Shown here piece after piece: positions 11,533-21,700 of a stretch of DNA of 31,257 nt. The notes beneath the pieces are model-generated. The model had not been told where the DNA came from and searched no databases. It saw nothing but the letters and a program-made list of their open reading frames with translations. A program made the position numbers and the translations under genes. Origin of the DNA: Mansonella perstans (lineage: Eukaryota > Nematoda > Chromadorea > Rhabditida > Onchocercidae); contig JBAMDO010000369.1 in assembly GCA_037074765.1 (NCBI GenBank), forward strand, positions 1 to 31,257, given 5' to 3'. Numbering within the stretch: the first letter of the stretch is position 1; each line of letters starts with the position of its first letter.

Positions 11533-11610
11533 CCAACGACACCGACGACGACATTCTAACTGGCCGACTAATCATGTTAGAATTTCTTTCGTCAATCAAG
11601 ATAGGCAAAA
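11533..11610 (-). CDS. Candidate distal first exon, possibly of the DOK-like gene
   Basis: On the minus strand a CATTTTTCAG acceptor (11611) is followed by a block far richer in G+C than its flanks. An ATG at 11575 opens MISRPVRMSSSVSL and reaches a G|GTAATA donor at 11533/11532. Its phase (1 out) fits the acceptor before the DOK-like exon 1: the joined codon reads GAA and continues E-T-M-E-P without a stop. The acceptor would take the spliced leader. Unspliced, the frame closes at TGA after 25 codons. Alternatives are a noncoding regulatory island or an exon of an unrelated transcript. Similarity was not tested. Confidence 0.35.
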
Positions 11611-11784
11611 CTGAAAAATGGATTTGAATTCATTTCAAATGCTAATAGGGCTTTCTGAAAACGGATAGAAATTTTAAGAAATAAAACTATCAAAATCAAA
11701 CACTTGTGTGTAAAAACGATCAATCATAATTTTCACAAAAAAAATATTGATTTATTTTAAATTTAAATTTTTGTAATGAATTAA

Positions 11785-12070
11785 TAATTTTTTTAACAGT
11801 TAAATAATTAATAAGATTATGAATAGGACTATTGTATATGAAATAATTTAACAAATGAAATAATATAAATTTAAATAGAACTTTATCGCAAATTATTTAA
11901 AATAAAATTTTCTGTGGGAAATTAATAATTTTTTAACAGTTTAATAATTTAACTAATCAATAATAGCACTATTGTATATGCAAATAATTTAACAATATGG
12001 TAACAGACAAGATGACAGATGACAGCGTGGTTGACAATAATAGAAATTTAAATATAACTTTATTGCAAAA
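11785..12070. repeat. Direct duplication, unit about 145 bp
   Basis: Two copies share TAATAATTTTTTAACAGTT, GCACTATTGTATATG-AAATAATTTAACAA and AATTTAAATA-AACTTTAT-GCAAA. Confidence 0.8.
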
Positions 12071-12420
12071 AAAAGCAAGTAATCAATGAATTAAAAATAT
12101 GAAGTCTATTTGATTATTGGATAATTTAATATCTATTTTTTGCAAAATGATTATAAGTATGCTTCGTAGTAATTAAATTCGATTTAAACATTTCAAATTA
12201 AATTTAAAAGAAAAAATATGATTTTAATATTTCAAATAAAATTTAAAAAAAAGAAGAATAAAAATAAATTCCTCAAGAATAACTAAGATGAAATAAAGAA
12301 AAAAATGTTTTAGTGCAATTAATTCATCGAACTGATTTGCTGAAAAGGAAATGAACAGTACATACACAGTTATCATTGGTGGTGTGAGATCGGTTAATCA
12401 GTTACGAAACTCGGCACTAG

Positions 12421-12480
12421 TATGTGTGTATGTGTGTGTCTGTGTGTGTGTGTATGTGTATGTGTGTGTATGTGTGTGCA
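12421..12480. repeat. TG/TGTA microsatellite
   Basis: This is an imperfect GTGTGTATGTGTG run. The open frame across it (12351-12581, plus) owes its length to the repeat. Confidence 0.9.
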
Positions 12481-13000
12481 GCGTCCAGAATTCATTGTCA
12501 TTTGCAAGCACGCTATCAGACTGTCATCTTGTCTGTCATCCAATTGCTCTAATGCAAAATGAGTCATCAACGAAATTATAAGATTGTCTTAAGATTTCTT
12601 TTTTTTAGGTAACAATGTTCCTTTATTACAACAATTTCATTTTAAATTTTTTAATTAAAAATGAAAAAAAAAGAAGCAGAAGTGAAGCGTTTGCGTTTAG
12701 TAAATACTAAGATGATTTTTGATTTAAAAAAAACAAATTTAAAATGTTGAAATTGCTTTCTCTGAAAATGAATGCAAATAAAATTTCAATTTTAAAATTG
12801 CCAAAAAGATTTCTTTCTAATTGGAAAATTCTCTCAAATCGATACAAATTAAATTTCTAGTTGAAATTTCATTTTACTAAATTTCTATTTATGATTAACA
12901 AATTTTTAGCATTCATTATTTTGTTCATTAATAGAAGTGCAATTTTTAAAGATTTTACAACTTCATAAAATAATTCAAATAGTTAGAAGTTTTTCAATAA

Positions 13001-13277
13001 ATAATTAAGATGAAAATCATTAACGAATTAATCTGTACCGAAATTTTATAAATATACAAATATTATCAATTGACAATAAAATGGAATTAAAATAGAAAAT
13101 CGAACACTTTATAATATTAAAAAGGAAATGAAATGAAAGAGAGAGATTAAATAATTAAGATAAAAATCATTAATGAATTAATCTGTACCAAAATTTTATA
13201 AACATATAAATGTTATCAATTGACAATAAAATTGAAATAGAATATCGAAAACTTCAAAATATTGAAAAGGAAATGAA

Positions 13278-13325
<48 letters not shown>

Positions 13326-13400
13326 AATAATTAATGATTTAGAGAGAGAGGAATTAAATAATTAAGATGAAAATCATTAATGAATTAATCTGTACTAAAA
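13001..13400. repeat. Direct duplications containing an expanded (GA)n run
   Basis: Three copies begin AATAATTAAGAT-AAAATCATTAA-GAATTAATCTGTAC at about 13001, 13149 and 13350. The first two continue to AAGGAAATGAAAT followed by GAGAGA; in the second copy this tract is a pure (GA)n of 42 bp at 13281-13322. Confidence 0.85.
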
Positions 13401-13767
13401 TTCATCAAAAGTGTAAAGAACTAACGTGAGAAGAACTAAACGAAAAGAGTTTGGTGAAAAAAATATATATTCTAGTAATATGAAGTAGGCAATGAAGGAG
13501 AGAAATGAGAAAAAACTTGAAGATGTGTAAAAAGATGAGGAAAAGAATGAGGGAAAAGAAGAGATGGTGTGAAAATGGAAAGTGAATGAAAATGATAGAA
13601 AGAGAGATAAACGATTTGAAAAAAAAAAAAAAATTTTGAAAATAGCATTATGTGCATTTTCATTCATTTTTCCATTTTCACATTTTTCATTCTTTTTTCA
13701 TAATATGTGAAGTATGATTTTCCACACAGTTTTAAATGAGTTTATGTCTGTACTTTTAAAATAGTTT

Positions 13768-13792
13768 AAAAAAAAAAAAAAAAAAAAAAAAA
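13768..13792. repeat. Poly-A tract
   Basis: This is a run of about 25 A. Similar poly-T tracts lie at about 10929-10946 and 17252-17274. They are homopolymers, with no sign that they mark retrocopies. Confidence 0.85.
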
Positions 13793-14854
13793 CAACAATT
13801 TCAATTTTGCAATTCTTTTCGAGAGTTAAATTAGTTTTACTTTTGGCCCAAACGCTGTGTGTGTTTTAATGATTATGATGATTACAGTTGTTTTTTTCCA
13901 AATAGAATTGTTTTTGAATTTTTTTTTCTCTTTTAAATTTCGTCATTTTTTAAATTTCAAATCTGAAATAAATTTGGCTATTTGATAAAATGCACAAAAA
14001 AACAACCAAAAAAAAATTCAAAAGTAATGTTTCTTTTTCTCAAATCTATTATTTTTAAAATTCATTTAAAAAGTATTCAGTAGAAATAATAAACTGCGAA
14101 AAAAGAAAAAGAAAAAAATTCACAAAAAAAATTTTAAAAAATAAAAACGTAAAAAAATGGAACAGTGATATATTCATTTTTCTTTTCTCCAAAATTTTTT
14201 TTTTTTTAATTATTGAAAAGAATAAATGAGATGAAAGAAAAAAAGGGAGAGAAATTGTCAATAATTGAAAATTGCCAAATTTCAAGGTCAAAAAATTTAA
14301 CGAAAAAAAAAGAAAATGGACAGCGAATATGTGAGAATTTTGTTGATTTGGTTTTTTTCTTTTTTTAAACTATTAAATAACATTGATATGAATGAAATAA
14401 TCTTGTTGTCTGAAAATAATTTCTTTTTACAGTATTATCATTGTGTTTGCAATGATATGATAGGATATATGATACGATATAGTATAGGAGTATTTGGTAA
14501 CGCTAAGATAAGCAAAAATTTTAAAAATAAAAAAAATTAATTTAAATGCATTAAATTTTAAACATCAAAAAAACCCAGTAATAACAATGATAGCAACAAT
14601 AATAATAATAACTGATTTCAGTCTCGTCGCTTCATTTATTCTGGAAGAAATTACAAATTTCACAATCTCAACAACATATGTCAAATGCTAAAATGGAATC
14701 CGAAATGTAACAGAAAAAAAAATTAATTGATTAATTTCTCACTCAGTTGTTCATCACTGTAGAAACCAGAAATGATTTGCACAAAAAAAAACTTTTCCAC
14801 AATTGTTCTATAAAATAGTAGAAACAAACTTAGAATCATCTTTAGCATAATTTT

Positions 14855-15235
14855 ATATAATTATTTGAAAACTATTCTGCAAATAAAATTTAATCATAAT
14901 TCGTTCCAATGAATTTTTCCATCGTTCACCTATTTTAAATGCAAAAAATTTGACGCATGCATAATTGATAATTTTCAATTTTTTTATGCTTTTTTTTCAC
15001 TCATTTTTATGACGTGAAATATTATGTGGGGATACACGTTTGAAATTTCATTTGAAAATTGTTCTGCAAATAAAATTTAATCACAATTCCATTCAATGCA
15101 TTTTACCATCGTTCACCTATTTTGAACGTAAAAAAACTAAAATTCGTGCATAATTAACGAATAATTAATGATTTTTACTATTTTTTCATTCATTTTAATG
15201 AAGTGAAGCGTTATGTGGACATGTTTAAAATTTTA
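14855..15235. repeat. Direct duplication, unit about 190 bp
   Basis: Two copies begin TTTGAAAA-T-TTCTGCAAATAAAATTTAATCA near 14860 and 15051. They share CCATCGTTCACCTATTTT and CATT-TTATGA-GTGAA-x-TTATGTGG. Confidence 0.85.
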
Positions 15236-17919
15236 TCTATTAATATCTAATTAATATAATAAATTTTTATTCGAACATTTTGAATTATAATATCAATGTT
15301 TATAATAGTAACATTGATAAAATTGATAACATCGATAAATGACTAATAAATAATTGCACAGTAAGCTGATAAATGAAAAATAAAAATTTAATTAATTGAA
15401 TTTATCTAATTAAACCATTCATACTTTTATGCACTGATTTAATATAATAAATCAAGTATAAACAATTTGATTACTATCATCAAATTTTTTAAATTTTATT
15501 TAATTGTCGTCTTAATGGAAAGTTTTTTTCTTTTTTTCTTTTCCCACCCAAATATTCCTCCGCCTTTTACAGTTACTAAATTTCCTGAAAAAAAAAAACC
15601 GTATTTGGCAACATTACTGCAAAGAGTGCAAGTAGGTTTTACCGTACTACTACTATCCATTTTCATATGTGTGTTCAAATGAAAATATGTCAGCGACAAT
15701 TATTATTTTCAAAATTGAAAGAAAAAAAAGATTTTCCTCAAGAGAAAATTTAAAAAATTTTTATTGGTTTTTTTTTTTGCAGCAATTAAAAAAAGTACAG
15801 TGAAATAATTAACTCGGCAAATATTTTACAAAAATTAGGTCAATAACAATGGGAAAATTTTTTTCGAAAAATGTAAAACTTGCAATGGAATTAAATTTTT
15901 TTTTTGCAAAACTAATGCTTCAAATTTAAATATTTCATATATAATTCATATAAATGATTTTGAAATTAAAAAAAAAATTCCTCAGTAATGCAATTTTTTT
16001 TTCTTTTTTTAGGTGACAAAAATTTGTCAATTGTCATTTTTGTTTCCATTCAAATCGGATAACTTCATTTCTGTTTCGTTTTTTCTCTTCAAAATTTTTT
16101 TTAGAGGATTCATACCACATAAACACACAGACACGCATACAAAAAGAAATTCTGGAAATATTATGTAAAGAAATAATACACTGAGAAAGAAATTATGGTA
16201 AATTATGCTATTTTAAATGAATATAAATTTCTATTAGTTCATCTTGAATTTAATATATCTGGGCAGAAGACTGTCTAAGAGAGTGAATTTTGTTGTCATC
16301 ATGCAATGATGAAAGAGAAAGTAAAAAGAGACAAATTTAAAAAAAAAAAAAAAAAACAAAAAAAAATGCAGATACATGGAAATGTAAAACTTACGACCCT
16401 GCTAATGAAATTATCGAAAAAATAAATGAATTATTTAATTAGTCGAATAACAATTTTCTTCTTGCTTTTTTACCTCAAGAAAAATTCGTTGATGAATTTT
16501 TTCGAAATGAAGTTTAATTTTTTTTAAATGGATGAACAAGTATGCCAATTTGTTTGAAAATAGTTTTTTTCTTCTTTTTAATAAGAAATTTTTTAGAAAA
16601 AAAATTATTACAATTATTTTCTAAATTTCAAATTTCAAAGAAAGCAAAAATTTTCACAGAACATTTTAAATACAGTTTAATCTTATTGTGTTTATTTATT
16701 TCTTATTGTTTTAAAATGTGCGAAAAAAAATTCATTGATCTCTTTTTTTTGCTTTGCTTCAAATTAATTAAATTAACCGTTAAAAATTAAATTTTCGTAC
16801 TTATTAAGTTTTGCCAATAATAATAACAATAACAAATTTGTAAAAGCTATATTTTATTCATTCATCCAAGCTTAAAATGAACATAAAATTGAATTTTTTA
16901 AAATTAACGCAAGGTAAATTGTACGGCAAAATAAAAAAAATAGAAAAATTTCGCCTTTTTTTCATTTTTGATTGCTAAAAATTCCTTCATGCAATATAAT
17001 ATTCATTTAGTTTATTTAGTAAATGATTCAAATCCAGAAACAAAATTAATTAATTAGCTCATTTCAAAAAAAAGACGATAGACATCAAAATCATTTTATT
17101 TTACTGTTTTACCTCATTTTTCATATTTCTTAACAAACAAAAAATACATCAAATAAAATTGCACAATTCACTTGAATAAGTTATAAAAGAAAAAAACAAA
17201 ATAAATGAAAAAGTATCTGTCGATCGATCAATTAACGAATCCATCATTTGGTTTTTTTTTTTTTTTTTTTTTTTAATTTAAAATTGCTGGATTTTGAGCG
17301 AAAATTTTTCGTCTTTTTTTCAAATACGAGAAAGTGAAATTTCATCGCGATCTCAATGAAGAAATTTCATCATACATACGTTTTGATGTATGAAATTTTT
17401 CCTTTTAAAATTTAATTTTATGAAAAAAGCTCAAAAATAATTTGACGATAATAAATTTGTACAAAAATTTTGGTATACAATGACAAAATTTATTTCTGGC
17501 GCATTTTTTTAGAATTAAAATTTATGTGATATGATAACAGATCGAAATTGTTGCGAAAAAAAATTCTAACGATGCACCAAAAAAAAATGCAATAATGAGA
17601 AGTACAGTAGGAAAAAAAAGGAATAGGATATTTGAAGAGTGTTTTTCCACTCTTTCTTTTTTCGGCTCGTTCAATTTATGGGCCAAAAAAATAACTATAA
17701 TAATTTACAAAATTTACAAAAAAAATTCTATCAAACTTACTCGCATTAATTAATTAATCCTCATTCGTATATATGAAAAAATTAAATAAAATAGAAAAAA
17801 ATGCAATAAAAACTTTTTTTTCCACTTCAAAATTTTTTTTTGTTAATTACGAAAATCACCGTTATATTCATACACGTATACTTCTGAACATTATATGAAT
17901 AATTTTAATTTAAAATCAA

Positions 17920-17940
17920 TCACTTTCAATTTGAAAGTGA
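17920..17940. repeat. Perfect 21-bp palindrome
   Basis: TCACTTTCAA, a single T, then TTGAAAGTGA. It lies about 600 bp beyond the rhgf-1 stop codon. Confidence 0.85.
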
Positions 17941-18541
17941 ATTCATCCTATTTTCTTCTTAATTTAGCAAAAGAAAAGAAAACAGCAGCAGTTAATGATC
18001 CCGTAATTAAAATAATTAAAAATTTAATTGATAAAAATGTAGTGGGAGAAATTGTTGTTTAGCATTGACGAACAACAAACAAACACTTTGAAATGGGAAA
18101 GATTGGTTCAAAAAATGAATGAGAAAAAAAAAGTGGCAAATATTTCACAATCAACAATCGTCGTAAAAATTATATACGAAAAAAATAAATAAATAAATGA
18201 ATGAATGTATTACGGACGGCATATAAAACGGAAAAAAAACCTGTACACACAAAAATTTTTTTTTAATGTAAAAATGAATCATTCAATAAATATGTAAGAA
18301 TTTGAAATTTCTTTCTTTCTTTTTTTTTTCTCCAATTTCTAATCGATATAGATAAATTTCACTTTCATGCTTGCTTCTTCATAATAAAATTAAATAATTA
18401 GTCGTTACTAATTTAACAATTCAAAATTAAAATTTCGGAAAAAAGAAAGAAAAGAAGAAAATATAAGTTGAAGGAAAATATTTTTGGTAAGAACAAAAAA
18501 AATCACATAGCTTAAATCCTGAAATCCTGAAAAAATGATAA

Positions 18542-18742
18542 TCAATTATTTGTTGATGATGATTGAGGATATATTGATTCGATTGATGATAGAGTTACTG
18601 CGGTATTGCGTTTCCGTTTCGTTTGCAATCGTTTACGCCTTTCCGCTTCCGCATCTGTTTGTACCTGCATGCTACAATCAACATTTTCTGTTCCCGTTTC
18701 TTTATTATTATTATCGGTACTATATACACTGTTTGCAAGTTC
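18542..18742 (-). CDS. rhgf-1: rhgf-1 terminal exon X with stop codon
   Basis: The acceptor CTTTTTAG opens in phase 0 with ELANSVYSTDNN and runs 66 codons to TGA at 18544-18542. It has a basic stretch RRKRLQTKRKR (18608-18640) resembling a nuclear localisation signal, then a Ser-rich end. The reverse strand of this block has an ORF of its own, which I treat as a shadow. Confidence 0.85.
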   Translation of the reverse strand, partial: ELANSVYSTDNNNKETGTENVDCSMQVQTDAEAERRKRLQTKRKRNTAVTLSSIESIYPQSSSTNN

Positions 18743-21700
18743 CTAAAAAGAAATATTTTATTAATTAATTGATTTTATTTGTTTTTTGAACATTTTTCAA
18801 TTAAATTTTTATTTAACAAAATAAAATTTTTTTAAATTAATTGATCGTTATTAATCGATATATTATTAATTAGTCATTATTATAAAAAAAAAAGAAAAAA
18901 ATGAAATTAATTAATTTTTAATTCTAATTCAAATAGTTAAAGCAATATACTTTGTATTGATTAAGTTGCTGCTCCATCATTTTAATTTCATTCTGTTGAT
19001 CATGAATAACTTGCATCATTGCTTTTAGATGATTCATTAATGGTGCTGCGATAGCGGTTAATTTATAACAAGCAACCGTTGGTACATCATTTTCAACATT
19101 ATCCAATTTAAGCACAACATTATCACTATTATTTGAATCATCTGTTTCTTTTCGTGCGCTTAGACCTTCAAATTCAATGTTCATTTTTTTTTATTTTTTT
19201 TTTAACGAGTAATTTTGAAATCAGTTTTAGTCATCGAACTATACGAAGTGAATTTTTTTTTTAGAAGGTCACACGAAGGACAATTCAATTGGTTAAAAAA
19301 ACTCATAAATAATTGTAAATCAAGAAAAAATAGCATTTTGTATAATTTCAAATTTCAAATCAATTTTTGCTATTGCAAATTAAAGAAAAAAAATTAAATC
19401 AAAGAAAATACACAAAGAAATTTTAAGTTAAAGGAAATTAATTATTAAATTCTAATTAATATTTATAAAATCAAAAAAATTAAAGCAAAAAAATACAAAA
19501 AAAGCTCAAACCTTGATTTATTGCATCAAGTAAACGATTCCCATGAACAATTGCGCTCATTGCTAACTCTTTACCATCACGTTGTTTTAATTCGGCTACA
19601 GCCAAACCAGTTAGCTGCTCCGTTAACTTTTCCAATTCACTGATGTTATTTTTCTAACAAAAAAAAAGCAAAAATGATGAAAATATCGTTATTTTTTTCT
19701 TAATTAATTAACTAGAAATTTAGTATCATTTCTATGATTATTATAAAAAAAGAAAAAATCAATAAAATTTAATAATTTTACTTCAGTGAATAAAATATAT
19801 ATTTTATACAGTAATAATTTCAAAAAATTTATTCAAAAAAAAGAAGTAAATAAACAAACATTTGAACCAGGAAGAAATTGAGCCAATATTGTTTGCTTAT
19901 CAAGTAAAGCTTTTGTAATTAATTCATCATTATGTTGTAATCGTTCGGTTACAGTAAAAATTGGCTGAGCATGTTCCAGGATTGTTGGCTGTTGTACTGT
20001 TATTTCATTGGCACTAACAAGTTGTGGATGAGTAGAAATTTTTACTCGGTCACAGAATTCTATATCTTCTGCATGATATTGCTCATCATTTGCTGTACCC
20101 ATACCACCAAAGTGACTAGAAATTTTTTAAAAATTTATTAATTTTTTTTTTTTTTTTTAAAATTTTTTAAAAAGAATCAATGAAAATTTATAGAAAATAT
20201 TAATACAATTAATATTAAAATTGCGTGATTACTTTTCAAAATTTATAAAATTAATAGTAAGCAGTTAATTATAATGATCAAAAAATACGGATATTTGACT
20301 GTTCGCTGATTAATTAGTAATTAATAATAAAATTATATAAATACTTTCTTCAAGAAAATATTATTTAAGTAATATAATTAATTTCTTAAAAATTATAAAA
20401 TTGATAGTAAGCAGTTATTATAATGATCAAAAAATACGTGATATTTGACTGTTCACTGATTAATTAGTAATAAATAATAAAATTATATAAATACTTTCTT
20501 CAAAATTTATAAATTAATGGTAAGCAGTTAATTATAACGATCAAAAAAATACGTGATATTTGATTGTTCGTTGATATTTTCACTTTTGACAAGATCAATT
20601 TGATCCGAGATCAGTTTGAACCATCTAAAACATCAAGCTCTTTTTTAATAATTCAAGAATTTTACACAAGAATATAATCATTTAATCGATTATAAATAGA
20701 TGAAACATAACTATTAGCAATGCCTCATATAATTCAGAAAGTGAAAGATATTGGAAAAAAATGTTTATTTTAGCTTGTCGTTTATCCAGAAAACATTTAA
20801 ACATTGAAATTAAAAATTACATTCACTTAAATAGATATATAAAATGTTATATGTTAACTTAGCTTTAATAATGATTTCACATAAAAATATTTTTGCAAAA
20901 AACAAAAATTTAAAATTGAGAATTTCTCATTCTTCATTTTCATGAGTGTAATTAAATTTAGAACTATTTCATTATTTGAAATTAATTTTTTTTTTACGAA
21001 AAAAAAGAAATACGTTTTCCGTTCGCTAGCTGTAGTTGCAACTAATTCATAGATTTGTGCACCAGGTTCCATTGTATTTACAATAAATAAGGCCCTTTTA
21101 TCATTTGCTTTCTCCTTAGCAATTAATGTTGTCAAAGGTAATATGGGGGACCAACGTGTTTCTTTTGATGGCTCCTAAAATTTTTTTTTCCTTCATAAAA
21201 ATGAATTTACTATGAAATTAAAATGGAACGACTGATATATATATATATATATGTATAAGCATAGTTAGATATAGCAACATCAAAAATCAATTAAAATATG
21301 TGTACGTATTACTATTGTGGTATATGTATTTACAACCGTTATTATTGTAGTATATGCGTGTATGCGTACTATTATTGTAATATATGTGGGTATACGTATT
21401 ATTATATATTTTGTTATAGCTAATATATTTTGTTGGAAAAAAAAAGTTTAAATTGAAAAAAAAATTGAAAATCTGTTCAAAATAATGAAATGTGATTTAC
21501 CAGATGGGTGCTTTTTAAATTTCTTAACTTTTTTAAATATATATCAATAATACTTTTGCTCAATTAATCATTCAATTCAGTTTTTGTTTGAAGATATGAA
21601 ATCTCATATGTTTTTAGTTAAATAAAAATGCTGCTATTTATTTTGATTTCTATTTTTGCCTCTCAAATTTGAGTTTTTTAATTTTTGAAAATTAACAAAT

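Larger units (their letters stand above)
3147..18541. other. About 15 kb intergenic region rich in local duplications
   Basis: It lies between the 3' end of rhgf-1 and the start of the DOK-like gene, both on the minus strand. It contains no supported multi-exon gene. Open frames here are short, Phe/Lys/Asn-rich or made of dinucleotide repeats. What can be described is listed separately: microsatellites, two- to four-copy direct duplications, palindromes and one candidate exon. Stretches not listed (for example 4420-5035, 5190-6190, 8400-8920, 12600-13000, 15240-17240, 17280-18540) show only A+T-rich sequence with homopolymers. Confidence 0.7.

Noticed and set aside
12351..12581. Plus-strand ORF rich in Val/Cys/Tyr
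   Set aside because: Most of its length is the TG microsatellite.
13395..13667. Minus-strand Ser/Phe-rich ORFs
   Set aside because: They derive from a purine-rich (GA/GAA) tract and show no domain or exon-like borders.
13768..13792. Poly-A run as a mark of a retrocopied gene
   Set aside because: No coding or transcript-like sequence precedes it on either strand; homopolymers are common throughout the window.
18535..18768. Plus-strand ORF of 77 codons
   Set aside because: It is antisense to the terminal rhgf-1 exon; the minus frame continues the gene in phase and ends in a stop.
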